Shown piece by piece: positions 23,174 through 35,200 of a stretch of DNA of 64,000 nucleotides. A program made the translations under genes and the position numbers. The notes under the pieces were generated by a model. The model saw only the letters and a list, made by a program, of their open reading frames with translations. It had not been told where the DNA came from and did no database searches. Origin of the DNA: Spinellus fusiger (taxonomy: Eukaryota; Mucoromycota; Mucoromycetes; Mucorales; Phycomycetaceae); contig JALLLS010000013.1 of assembly GCA_025094145.1 (NCBI GenBank), positions 496,001 to 560,000 of the forward strand. Reading direction: 5' to 3'. Positions within the stretch are counted from its first letter, which is position 1; each line of letters opens with the position of its first letter.

Positions 23174-23932
23174 TATCAGTTCATATAAATCTATTAAAGT
23201 GTGTAGGAATCAATAAAGGGCTATCTATTATCTAAATAGCACAGGCAAAAAGATGTGTCTGGCATAAAGCATCTTTAAATATATCACTATCAATATCTCT
23301 ATATTTACTTTTAGGCCTACGTGTACTCACATTGTCCATGTTATTCATCTATCGAATACCTATTATGATGAAGCATCAGAACCACACTGCTCGACTGTTT
23401 TTAACTATGCAAGATAAGAGAAAAGGGGGTATCCCTAGGCTATTGGATTAAAATACTCTATTTCCAATACCAGCATAAATAAGGCAGACAAAAGATAATT
23501 TCAATGCACACTTGTCGGCAGTAGTTTTATGATGAAATAGGAAAAAGAAAAAGCAAAGTGCGGGGCTTTAATGTGAAATGAAGCGACTTGGAATAGTAAG
23601 TATTGTTTTCTTATTTTCTTTTTTTTTTTTTAAAAAAAAATAGGTTGGTGCAGCATATAAAGATGTCAACGGAGAAAAGGTATATTCTAATGAAGTGGAA
23701 TTTAGGCTAAACTATTATCTTGTGAGAATGAACTTGTTTAGAAATAAGAATGATATGTGCCTGTAAGAAGTTATTCTTAGGAGATAGTCTATAGAGGAGC
23801 ATGCTCCACAGGACAGGGCTTCAATTGTATACAGTACATCATAAAAATCATCTTATTGATTAAACATAATCTGCATAAGAAGATTATATTTACTATATGA
23901 ACATAGGACATCTACACACCCAAAGATTTTTG
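23174..23932. other. Flippase 3' flank with one doubtful small ORF
   Basis: AT-rich with a T/A homopolymer block at 23621-23640. The only candidate gene is listed separately (23578-23766). No repeat from the TIR family is visible before 23933. Confidence 0.5.
23578..23766 (+). CDS. Possible small two-exon ORF, unrecognised
   Basis: ATG at 23578, a 6-codon exon, an intron-like stretch (GTAAGT...TAG, 23596-23643, T-rich) and a 41-codon exon to TAA at 23766, giving 46 aa ('MKRLGIVGAAYKDVNGEK...'). The splice signals fit this genome and the frame is open across the join, but the peptide is short, matches nothing I know and may be chance or the remains of a gene. Confidence 0.2.
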
Positions 23933-25148
23933 GGATATATAAGGAAATATACGGAGAATGAAATTGAAATATTCTTATGATTGGATGATATGTTTAAAAA
24001 GGCATTTTTGCTGTCTAAATGAGCTATTTCAAACTCTACCTGCCTGTTTTAGCAATAGCTACTGACTTTGTAATTAAAAAGTATAGAATTGGCTGTAAAG
24101 ACAAAAAATAGAACAAGAATCGCCCCAATATTACAACTCAGTCACTGCATTTATTGTTTAACATAATGTGTTATCCTTAAGCCCATAGTATTTGCAGCAT
24201 AGCACTGCTTAAGAAAGATGTATTACAGAACTTATAGAGTTAATTCTAGTGGTCATTGTCCAAAAGAGAAAATCAGACTCACTTGTATTAATAAAAGTAT
24301 AGCCATTCATTGAATCCATACTCATAAACAGTTTAACTGTCTCATTGTAGCTGGTATTAACAATAGTACTTAGACCTAAAAGACAGTATTAGAAACAACA
24401 CTTAGTTACCACTAAGTCAAATAGAGTGTGGATTGTTTGACTTGTGAATTTTATGAGTAGAGGCTGGCGAATACATCACTAAAATAATAGATGAAACATT
24501 ATTATTTGTTTTGACATTCTTCTCTCTCTGTTATTTCTCACACTGTACATGCAACTTAACACTCAAGTACTCGTCAAGATGAGCATAACTGAGCAAGGTA
24601 TTGTGCCATTATTAACAAAGAGAAACAATAGAAAGAAGTGATGGACACTACCAAAGGCTATTCTAGTGATAAATAGATAAGCAGTGTCTTCATCTGAGCT
24701 TGAGCTCAATGTATTCCACAAGAAATTCATTGTATTGTTATTAGGCAAGTAAAGACTCCATTCAAGTCAGTCCCAGGTGGTCTTCTTCCTTCTTTACTGT
24801 CTAGAATGTCTAGGGTATACTTCTGAGCATATTTATCTATCTCCCAAGAATAAATCACAAAGCTTTTAGGGTGTGGATTCTATTGCTATGAGGGAATGCA
24901 CTTGGGCAGTAGCTATAGTACATACTATAGTATTAGCTACATTATTATAATAAACAATTTTATTCATAAACAATATATTCCATTGATAATACAATTTAAT
25001 ATTGAGCTATCCTACAAAAAGAAATAATAAATAGTATATCCGTAAACCTTTTGATTTTAAACACAGTTCCATAAAAGGACAGTATATTTCTGGACGTAAC
25101 AGAAAGTAGATATCCTCGCTTAAAAGCCAGAAAATCTTTGGGTGTGTA
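23933..25148. mobile_element. TA-flanked TIR element E1 (1.2 kb)
   Basis: Left end TACACACCCAAAGATTTTTG; the right end read inward is TACACACCCAAAGATTTTCT, so the terminal inverted repeats match for about 18 bp. TA stands at both edges, consistent with a TA target-site duplication as in the Tc1/mariner superfamily. The interior has no convincing ORF but matches element E4 (41.7-42.9 kb) along its length. The last ~100 bp next to the right end are also shared with the Fanzor-bearing copy E2. Non-autonomous. Confidence 0.8.
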
Positions 25149-25306
25149 GGTGTAGATTAAACCCTTAATGAGAGGTATTTATTAACAAATGGCTCAAGTC
25201 TACTTATTGCCCTCTCTTTTCTGTTTTCCTGTTTTCCACCTCTCTTTAACCAGTTCTACTACTTCTACTACTTCCTCTACTTCCTGTATTTTTACTGTAT
25301 CTGAAA

Positions 25307-26517
25307 ATGTCTGCCAGTGAACGTCTTGCTCAGCTCGGTGCCCACCTTACCCAAGTAGGAGGCTCTCTTCAAGACAAGGTGTGTATTATTACAGGTGCTG
25401 GTTCTATCTATGGCATTGGGTAAGAAGAACGGGATTGGATTCTATAGACATCTACAGAAAATTCACAAGGGCATGTCTATAGTCGTTCTACTGCCTTTGC
25501 TCTGGCCAAGCGTGGAGCCAAGGCCATTTATGTGACAGATTTAACAATAAATCACCTGGAAGAATTGGCCAAAGAAATTGAAGCCACTTACCCCACAGTG
25601 CGCTGTGTGGCTCGTGCTGTGGATGCTGCTTCCTCTGAGGATGTTGAGCATGTCATTGAAGAAGCCTTGAGTACTTTTGGAAGACTAGACGTGTTCTTTG
25701 CCAATGCAGGAAAGGCTACAGGAACCCACATCAGCCAAGAAGACGCTGCTTCCTTCACAGAAATGATGAGAGTCAATGCCCTGAGTGTTTTCCTTGCTAT
25801 TAAGCATGCAGGTGCTGCTATGCAAGTGACAGGCAAGAGTGGAAAAGAAGCCTCTGGTGGCTCTATTATTGCTACAGCCTCTGGTAAACACTAATTCAAA
25901 AAGAAGAAGAGAAAGAGATGTGGTTCTCTAACACTGGAGTGAATGAACAGTGGCGGGTATTCGCTCGGGTGCCGGTTCTCCCGAGTACTCTGCATCCAAG
26001 GCAGCGTAAGTGCATTTGGATTCTGGCACTGTGAAGATGCTTACTCTTCTTTTTTTTATATCTCCATCACCCACTATGCCTCTGCTAGTGTGATTAACTT
26101 GTGCCAGACAGGTGCCTATCAGTACGCAGGCAAGTCCATTCGTATCAATGCCATTTGTCCTGTAAGTTTAATTCCTATAAAAGATACACCCAACTCATTC
26201 ATTTTAGGGATTGATTGAGACTGGCATGACAAAGATTGTATTTGATCAGGCCCGTGCCAGAAAGATGGATCAGAAGATTGGCCAATTGAACCCTTCACTA
26301 CGCCCTGGATTGTCTATGGAGGTAATGCACCCTTCTTGTAGTTTGTATATATTTATATTTATATCTACATTTACCTATGATTGACTCTTTTTCTTAGGTG
26401 GCTAGCGTAGTGGCTTCATTGGCAAGCGACGAAACTTCTTATGTGAATGGACAATGTATTGCTGTTGACGGTGGTCTTTCTGCTTCTCTTCCTATTGTAC
26501 CTGGCAAATTCTATTAA
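25307..26517 (+). CDS. Short-chain dehydrogenase/reductase (SDR)
   Basis: Six exons: 25307-25419, 25483-25883, 25951-26005, 26089-26161, 26208-26321, 26398-26517; 291 aa. Classical SDR features: cofactor motif 'TGAGSIYGIG' (residues 29-38), an aspartate after beta-2 ('YVTDL', which favours NAD(H) over NADP(H)), 'FANAG', catalytic Tyr184 and Lys188 in 'YSASK', and a C-terminal 'SYVNGQCIAVDGG'. It catalyses NAD(P)-dependent oxidation or reduction of an alcohol/carbonyl; the substrate cannot be told. No signal peptide or membrane segment. Its promoter begins within about 160 bp of element E1. Confidence 0.9.
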
Positions 26518-26692
26518 AAACAAAAAACAAAAAAACAAAACAAAAAAGATTTTAGTGTTTATTTTTCATATTAATTATTATTATTATTATTTTTATTTTT
26601 TTTAAAAATAAAAAGCTAATGCTTATTCATGTTGAAATATATCCAACCAATCATCATACGCCTTTCTTTCTTTCTTTCTTTCTTTCTTTACC

Positions 26693-27194
26693 ATGGCACA
26701 CACACAAGAGGGACCTGTGGCCCTTTCTATAAGAGCAAAGGTAGAAGGAAAAAGGCTTTATACTCTTGGCTGTACTCTAGCCATGAATTAAACACAGAGA
26801 AAAACAACATTCTTTCACCAGATAACAGAAGCCCTTGCTCCAACCACACTTGATATTAAAAACGAGTCTCATCTTCATGCTCATCACGAACCTATGCGAG
26901 GAAACACAAACCCAGAGACACACTTCAAGTAGGCAGTTCTATGAGTACGTGGAGTCAATAGTTAACATGCACTACTGATAGAATAATGGTTGTTTCTGAA
27001 TCATTTACTGGCAAGGTAAGCTAGTAGCCATTAGAAAGTGTAAAAGACAGGCACTCATTGAGAGAGAACAGACATTGATGCAGCGTCATCGTATTCTTCA
27101 TGGTTTATTGGAACATGAGTTGCAGACAGGACTACATGCACTGGTATTAAAGACAAAAACGCCTGCTGAGATGGAGAAAGAAACTGTACAATAA
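26693..27194 (+). CDS. BolA1-like protein
   Basis: Four exons: 26693-26740, 26822-26928, 26982-27015, 27072-27194; 103 aa. Matches the BolA family: an N-terminal helix ending 'ITEALAPTTLDIKNESHLHAHH', 'ETHFKIMVVSESFTGKT', then 'LMQRHRILHGLL' with the conserved RH, and 'GLHALVLKTKTPAE' at the end. Members work with monothiol glutaredoxins in iron-sulfur cluster handling; the length and lack of a presequence on this start do not decide between the cytosolic and mitochondrial versions. It ends 28 bp from the convergent lipase gene, so the two 3' ends probably overlap in the transcript. Confidence 0.85.
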
Positions 27195-27222
27195 ACATAC
27201 ACAATAAAGAGTGAAGGGGGTA

Positions 27223-28906
27223 TTAGGGCTTAAATGTATCTATAAAGTGTTGAATCACGGCTCGACCTTGGACACCATCAAACCGCTTTTGTCTGCAAAC
27301 AATGCTGGCATGGGCATTAAAGCCATCGATATAAACAAAAATACGCTCCCACTTGAGCTTATTCAGGTTTTCATGTACATTGAGTTGAGATTGAGTGAGT
27401 TTGAGAGGACGACTGATAGCATGAAGAGCAGGTGTAGGAGGTATATTACATATACGTTCTGTAATAAGAGTGAGTGAGTGTATTATGCACACTAAAATAA
27501 AGTAACACTACACTTACTGTGAACACTTGGATCCACTTTTGATTTCAATGGCTTATCATTAGATGGATTATGAACATGACTATTGTCTGGGTAAGTCTCT
27601 TGCACTATATCCAGCACTCCGTTATCTATCAGTGACATCTGGCCACGATCGGGTGTCTCGATACTGGCACAGGATGGATCAGAGAGACACTTCTTGTTAT
27701 AAATAGCACGAGAAACTCTGTGCCTTGATGCTACTCCTTGGGCTCCAATGTAAGAAAATGCAAACACCCCAAACAAAGGCCAGAGAATAATCACAGCAGT
27801 GTAGAAGAGTATTTTGGGTAGTAACTTGCTCTTATCTTGTGAGTTGAGAAGGGGATCATACACATCATATGCAGATACAAGAGAGCAGTAGTGTTCATCT
27901 CGTGTACTATACAATATCCATACACCATGATGAGTAACACTCTCTCTAATGTATAATGTATAATGTATAATGTAGAGTTTCTTACATGGATACAGTGTCA
28001 AGACGATTAAAATAATCAGTGACTTCTATACCTGCTGTCCAATAAGGCACAGTTCGATCATTGGCAATGTTGGCATAAACTCTCTTTAGCTTAAACAGCT
28101 CCAATGCCTTGAAATATCGCTCCTCTGTTATAATGAAAATCATAAATAAGGGCTTCTTTCTTTCTTTCTTTTTTTGTAAAGTGCAAAAAAATAAAATAAG
28201 ACTTACCAGGATCAGATATGACTTCAATAAGGGGACGGCCCTGATGAAAGTTATCTTGGAGTTGGAGTTGTTCACCCGAGTGGGACACCATGTGGGAGCA
28301 TAGAAAGTTAAAGACAGAGGCTTGAATAGAAGAAGAAGGACTTCTAACCCCCATGTGTGGTGTAGCAAAGGTAATAAACGCCTAGATAGTAAGATATACA
28401 TTGCTAGGATGAATAAACACATACCTGAGGTTCTATTGTATTGAAGAATCCATTTTCATGAAGAATCCCCAATGCATAACGAGCAATGAGTCCACCCAAC
28501 GAATATCCAATGATACTGAACCGAGTAACCTTTTTCTTATTGAACTGTAGTTCTTTTACATGCATGCATATCTACACGAGTCTACAGCTTAGTGTTCATC
28601 CCTTTCATATGTGGATATCAGTAGACAAGGCTACTTGTAGAGGAACATACCTTTTCTGCCAGTCGTTCTCCACAGATATCAATTCCATCGTAGGTGTATT
28701 TTGACTCGTTGACTCGAATATTTAACTAGCTTGTAGTGTTAACAGAGTCCTCTTGTTCTCTCGAGTGTAGCGGATAGAACACTACTTACAATAGAAGCAG
28801 TGTCGCTGTGTGTTGCTTCTAGTTCTTTATACAAGGCATCCATATGTTCTCCTTTTCCCCAGAGACCATGTTGAAGAACAATAAGAGAAATGGATGAATC
28901 TGACAT
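27223..28906 (-). CDS. DUF676-type lipase (ROG1/LPL1 family)
   Basis: Seven exons on the minus strand: 28906-28790, 28725-28651, 28571-28425, 28381-28207, 28124-27986, 27906-27518, 27458-27223; 425 aa. The N-terminus opens directly with 'LIVLQHGLWG', the oxyanion-side HGxxG of this alpha/beta-hydrolase family, and the nucleophile elbow is 'IIGYSLGGLIARYALG' (catalytic Ser in GYSLG). 'VYANIANDRTVPYWTA' is the acid-residue loop. A hydrophobic segment around 'ILFYTAVIILWPLFGVFAF' suggests membrane or lipid-droplet association. Yeast relatives are lipases/phospholipases such as Lpl1 and Rog1. The C-terminal 'RKRFDGVQGRAVIQHFIDTF'-like end carries the catalytic His region. Confidence 0.85.
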
Positions 28907-29107
28907 AAAGGCTAAAAACGCAGCACTGACTTTATTATACAAGGACAAGAGCTCTTTATTATCTTTTTATACCTAATTTACTATCGGATAAATATTGAGC
29001 TTAGGACAGAGGTCGTGCCTAATTAGACCAATAGATATAGTGTAATTCGTATTTCAATCTCCACAGTCTCAAATCAACCTCCTTAATAGAGTATTGTTAC
29101 AGGTTTC

Positions 29108-30325
29108 TACACACCCAAAGATCTTTAGGATATAAAAGGAAATAGTCGAAATACAATTGTTTAAAAATAACAAATCAATTTAAAAAGGAGCAAAAATAAA
29201 TTAATATGTATTCATGTTAGTTCTTAAATAAAGATTATTATGTAGATTTACCTGTAGATATCTGAATCCCATAGGAAACCGCTTTCGATGTGGTGATATA
29301 TAATATGAATAAGAATGTCTATTCCTTAGAAAAGAATAGAACTGGTCTGTAGTGACCCTTTAAAGCTTCTTCTGAAATTGTATAGATATTCCTTGATGCA
29401 TTCACATCTCTGTTCCAAACAATTCCACAACTTTGGCAAGCGTGGATATTGTTGAAATTCACTAATACTTCGGTGAGGTTATTTGTCCTACAAGTGTGGC
29501 AGATCTTGAGAACAAAAATAAGAGTAACTGTTAGAAGAGCTTTTCATATTAGGTGAGAGGTCAATCATGTTTACTCTCAATGTAAAGAACTCATCGACAT
29601 CAACTAGATCTCCATCTTTTTGTCCCTTTTTCAGTGATTGATATAAAACTCTCGTCAAACCAACACGATGACCTTTGAACTTGGTAGCATCTTTTACCTT
29701 TATTTCTGTGCCATAAGCAACAACTGGCAGCTTGGTAGGATCGTACTCCAATCTTTTTAGGTGCCAATATCCCTTTTCAATAATAAAATAATAGTAAAAA
29801 CAATTAGTTAGAGATGTATTAATGTACTCTCTATGTATGTTGTATTACCCTTGCACTGGCACCTTCTTGCCTTTGCCTTTTTAACGGATTCACTGGGTTT
29901 ATTATAGTAAAATAATATACAATAGAAACTGACTAACATGTCAGACATAATAAACATACACAAACTCAGAACCACCAAAGTAATGCAGACTACAACAACA
30001 TTTTAGAAAGAAAAGAATTGCTTAAAGAACAGTTGCCTAGTTACCCGTTGTGATCAAATCGTGTGTTGTGTTCCTGTTCATGTACCCTCTTTGAATTCCC
30101 TAGAACAGCCTTTGTACTAATACTCTATTTTGTCCTAATTGGTAGAGACCAAATATCTATACATTTATCTCTCTAATGGTCTTGTTGATTACCTTAGTGC
30201 CCTTTATTACAGATACTTACAAACCTTTGATTTTAAATACAGTTCCATAAAAGGCAGAATTTGGGACTCTCGTAAAAGGAAGGGGATATCATCGCTCAAA
30301 GGCCAGAAAAATCTTTGGGTTTCTA
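29108..30325 (-). mobile_element. TA-flanked TIR element E2 carrying a Fanzor-like fragment
   Basis: Left end TACACACCCAAAGATCTTTA; right end read inward TAGAAACCCAAAGATTTTTC, with TA at both edges, total about 1.22 kb like E1. Its last ~100 bp match E1 and E4. The interior, read on the minus strand, holds the C-terminal end of a TnpB-like (Fanzor) gene, described separately. The space is too small for a whole Fanzor protein, so the copy is internally deleted. Confidence 0.8.
29319..29900 (-). pseudogene. Fanzor (TnpB-like RNA-guided nuclease) C-terminal remnant in E2
   Basis: Three blocks join if two intron-like stretches are removed. Block 1 (~29900-29855) ends before GTAATA; block 2 (~29805-29575) has 'LPVVAYG', 'KFKGHRVGLTRVLYQSLKK' and 'VDVDEF'; the next intron (29574-29505) starts GTAAAC, has TTCTAAC and ends CTCAAG. 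Block 3 (29504-29319) reads 'ICHTC', 'ACQSCG' and 'WNRDVNASRNI' to a stop. This order (DEF, then CxxC...CxxC zinc ribbon, then the RDVNA RuvC-III aspartate motif) is the signature of TnpB/Fanzor C-termini. E2 keeps an intact zinc ribbon but has 'DEFFTLR' where E3 has 'DEFRTSR'. The N-terminal and RuvC-I parts are missing. Confidence 0.72.
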
Positions 30326-32229
30326 GCCTAAAATTAGGCGGCTTGAAATTATAATTAGACAACCGTTCATAGTGGCAGATAAATGTTAATAGTAAAATCC
30401 CATAACTCTATCACTTTGAGAAATAGACTCTTTACATTCAACAAAATACACTTAATGTTTTTGGTGTTTTCCAATACTCATTTTATGATAGTATATTAGC
30501 CTCAAGGGTGTGCTAATAAATTCCATGACAATGATCGTTCCTTAATATTCAATAGCATCTTTTCAGCTGAATAGTTATTATGTTTTAATTTCCAAAAGAG
30601 TTATCATCTCAATGATGGTGAATGTCTTTTACGATCGTTGTGATTTCACTATAGATGCAAGTCATGATGATGTGTAGATATAAACCAGCCTAAAAGTGCA
30701 ATATTTTATTCTTACTATAGATACATTTGTTCATTTCATAGTCATCCTAATACTGATTTTGCTTAGCTGAATACAATGCATTGATAAGCTTCCTTCATCC
30801 AAGCCATACATTCAAGACTATCATTTGTAGGACCTATCTTCTTTTTAAGGACATGACATTAAAATACAACTTTATTATCACGTCTACTGATAATGATTTA
30901 TTCAATCTATCATCTCTTCATCTGTGAAGGCATCTGCCAGATTTATGTTGTGTGGAGATATTTACTATAGCCTCCTACGATTATAATATTTATCCAATTT
31001 CCCTTTCATCAGATAAATGCATTCTTATCTACTTTGGGTTTTATCTCTATTGATATGTGTTTTCAAATAAAGTATTTATCTAGAATGCCTATAGGCTGGT
31101 TCGAATTGGGAAGAGCAGTGTACAGGCTTGGCTTTCTTGATGTTCTTCTTCTTATTGCTGTATCTGTATCTTTAGAATGATCCTATTAAGAATAAATTGA
31201 GATTCGATTTTTGAACTTTTCATGAATAGTAATAATAGTAATAATAGTAATATAAATAAAAGACGTTGTGTTTGAGATGATTAGGGCTATATCCACAAAT
31301 AATTTGATATTGGATGTGGCTATCATCATCAGGATCAAATAGTGATATCTCCGACAAAGGATGGTAATTGGAACAATGATGATGAATAAAGTCGTAAGCC
31401 CTTTCTCCACTCTCTCCTCCCCGCCCCCCTTTTGATCATCCTTTTAATGTCCATCTCCAAGTATCTTTTCAGACATTAAAAGAAAATATCGCCATCTTAA
31501 ATGAGTAACCTGATAAGATTGGCTGGCATGAGATTTCTCAGTTTAAATAAAACAAATAATGGTTTCTTGTGTGGCCTAAAAAGTCATAGGTTATTTTTGT
31601 TTGTTTGTTTAAAGATTGATTCGTAATTATGTAGATATCGTAATAATCATGGAGTTTGAAGGAACATTGATAAATAGTGCAAAGATTGATGTTATGACTA
31701 TTTAACAGTGATGAATGGATTTGAATTAGTAGGAATGTCTTTTCTTGGGTGATCTGAAGTAACAGAAGCTGTAAACTAGTTGAAATGGTATTTCAGGCAG
31801 GTCAATCAATCCAGAAATGATACTCTTGCAACAATAATGAATGCATATCCATAGGAATGACTGTAATCATCATCTTGTTTCTATGGATTGAATGAATAAG
31901 ACATAAAATACAGAAAGAGTAGTGGAGTCACACTTGGTGGTGTGTTGATTGCAAAGTAAGTGCTTGAAGCATCTCTTTAGTAAATAGATGGGTAAGTAAG
32001 AAGTAGAATAGACTTGATAAGACAGCTTAACCATAAGAGACTATACGTAATTGAGCTACGTCTATGACCTACAATGACACGATGGATGCTATGATAATAC
32101 AAAAGTCATCAAGCCATTCAATATTAACAAAATTCCATAAAGAAATAAGATAGAATACTGATATTGGTTTGTATTTATTGGATTTACTCTTTCTATCTTA
32201 TACTCTATCAACAACAACAAAAAAGCCCT
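30326..32229. other. 1.9-kb AT-rich gene-free stretch
   Basis: No open frame of note, no splice-linked coding pieces and no TIR-family end beyond E2. It may be an old, unrecognisable transposon or simply intergenic sequence. Confidence 0.55.
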
Positions 32230-35200
32230 TTATTGGTGTACAAGATCTGGAGATATGTCTGTTGATGATTCTGTTATGGTGTGTTCCAGTGATGTAGACT
32301 CAATTGCTACTGGGACAGTTTCTGATTTCAACTTGGCTGTAGTTGCTGTTTGAGTTGTCTTTGCACTCACTGTAGAAACCCATTTTAAAATACGTTCCTC
32401 AGCTGTTGGATCCTTGGTAAGACAGGCTAAACAACTAGACCAAAAAAGACACTTGTCGGTTCCTCTTCTTGCAAGAAGTTGAATAGCATTGACAATAGAC
32501 CCTGATCTACGCGACTGTAAGAAACTAAAAAAAGAAGAAAAAAGAAAAAAGAAAAAAAAGGTCAATGCTGCTTGTATTTCTATTGCTATTATATACCATA
32601 AGGCACCTAGATCCTCTTGGTCTGTCTTTTGTAATGCATTAGCCCAGTCAGAGAACAAAGAGCCAAGAAGAGTATCATCTGTAGGCAATCTAGTCTTTGC
32701 TAGAGCAATGGCCTCTCTAAAAAAGAAAGAAAGAAAGAAAGAAAACATATAGGCAAGATCCATTATCCATAGGGGTGAGTGAACACTTGTTGACAAACCC
32801 CAAGTGCTATGACATCTTACCTAAATTTACCACCCTTCCGGTACACATGGACTGCTTCATAGATCTTTGAACAAGCAATATAGCATGTCGCTGCTAAAAA
32901 GTGATGTTCTGCTTTGGCTAGTTTTTCAGCCTGTGTCTCCATCATCGTCATCCAAGTCTCTTTTCCAGCTATCATGTACTATGCGTGAGTGAATGCTCTA
33001 TCCATTCAACTGTCTAGATGGACGTACCCATTGGACTGAGGGCAAGAGCAATCCAGTCTGTCATGGAGTTATCTGAGGATCCAGCAACATACTGATCAAA
33101 GGATGCATAATGTCCTCGTATTGCGTCCATGGCCAACTGCATGTCAAAAGTTGAGTTCTGGTGTACATCTCCTCGACTACTGCCTTTGTCTTTTCTTTCC
33201 TGTAATGAAGCAGCTAATAGCAATAATAATAAAGGGTCAATATAAGTGGAGAATGTCTTTTTTTTTCTTCTTCCTTGGGACTATATTTTTTTACCTTCTT
33301 CACTCAATAGCTGGCGTACTTCGTTTTTGCTACCAAACAGCATAAGTAGCTTGTGGTTGAGATCATTGTCAGGCGACACCCAACGCGTATAGTCATTCAC
33401 TTGGCCAGACACTAGTGTCTCTGGTAGCTTGCCTTTGACATACTGAACTACTTTTTCTGGATCACCACCATAGAAAGAAGCTGCCAGTGTAAGACAGTAG
33501 CGTTGTAGCAATGAATAACTCGTTTTTCCAGCTTCTTCAGTAAGGTGGAGTAGATCACGCCCATGAGCTTTACGTTTCTTTGGCTTGGGTTCTCCTGTTT
33601 CTGCAGTGTCTGGCCTATGGTTTTGTTCAGGAACACTCTCTGAGTCTGCTTCTGTTCTTCTTTTTTGTTTGTTTGTTTGTCTTAGCATTCCCTTTTCTTG
33701 GTCCAAGTAAGGCCGTTCAGTTTCTGGATAGCATTCGTGGGTAAATATACTTGGGCTTCTATAGATAAATAGTACTATTACCACATTCTAGTGTGTAGGG
33801 ATAGTGTGTGTACTTCCACCTGAAGATAAACTTGTCGTCTCCTCCAGTGAATAGTTCATCAGGTTCAAGAATACCCCAACAGACTGAAAATATCCGGCCA
33901 CGGTGTTCTCGGAAACAAGCAATGGGTTTAGCAGATGTTAGTGTCCATACCTACACACCCATGATGATGATTTAATGTCAAAAGGATCCACTCAACATCA
34001 GACTCTAATCTACTTACATAGGCCAGCATATCAAGAGAGGTAGATGCAAGGAGTGGTGTTTCTTTGTGTGTACTCCATGCGAGGTCTGTTATGGCTTTTT
34101 TGTGTGCAGAAAAGAGACGAGAAACAGAGGCATCGCAAACAGGTATTTCTGAGAGAAGAGGGAATAAAGAAGGAAAAACAAAGTATGAATATATATTATT
34201 CCATACTACCATCCCACTCAACCCCTTTACCTGAAGATGTCTCTGTGCCTTGTAAAGACAGTGTATGAACAGCTATAATGCCATTCTTACACCCAGAAGC
34301 AAGAAGAGTAGAAGATTGCCAAGCAAGAGACTGAATGGCATGACGATGAGCATTGGTAACAAATACCAGCTTGAGTGTTTCTGTACTATAAACATCCACT
34401 ACACCATCTGTATAGCCAAAGGCAAGATAGCTGCCACTTGGATCCATGGCCATGCATGTCCGTTTCACGTTGCTCTTTGCCTTTGTAGTAGGATCACACA
34501 TAAGATACTTGACTCTCGGAAACAGATCCCGGTACTTACATTGATGCTCTGAATCCATGCCGAGTTATTCTCTTGCAACAAGGACTCAAGACGAACAGGC
34601 TGTTGATTGCACTGTGCCACCTCATGGACAAAGACACTCTCTGACCCACACGATACAAGCACATCGGTCGTCCCAGTGGCCCCTACTAAAGGCCCCCATG
34701 CAATACTAGGACTTGAGTCCTGCTTATGGTATGCTTTGAATACAGTGTTTCTGTTGCTATGAACATCATAAAATCCAACACGACCATACTGTGTGCTGTA
34801 AGCCAAGATGCCAGCACGTTTTGGGTGCCATGCGATGTGTTCGATTTGGCCTTGTAACCCTTTCCAAAAACTGGTAGCCTCATACATGTCGTGTCTTTTG
34901 CGCTTTTTTATGGACTTTCCTAGTCCTGAGAATGTCCATAGCTTTATACTGTTATCTCCCATCCCAACAGCCACCTCGTAGGGTGCTTCGGGAGAGATAG
35001 CCATGCTAAAGGGATACCCTCCCTGTCCTCGAATGCAGTGAATAGGCTCGCGTGTATTCACATCCCATTTGATGATCTGTGTAGGATGATGAGTCTTTAT
35101 TTCTGTAGAGGGATAAGGTTATGCTTCCTACTTGTTTATCCAACGAGTGTGTAATAAGAGCATGGCCTTGGTGAGCCCATAACATACTAAAGATGACACG

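Noticed and set aside
31090..31130. GGTTCGAATT, tRNA T-loop-like
   Set aside because: No matching acceptor stem, D-arm or anticodon arm around it.
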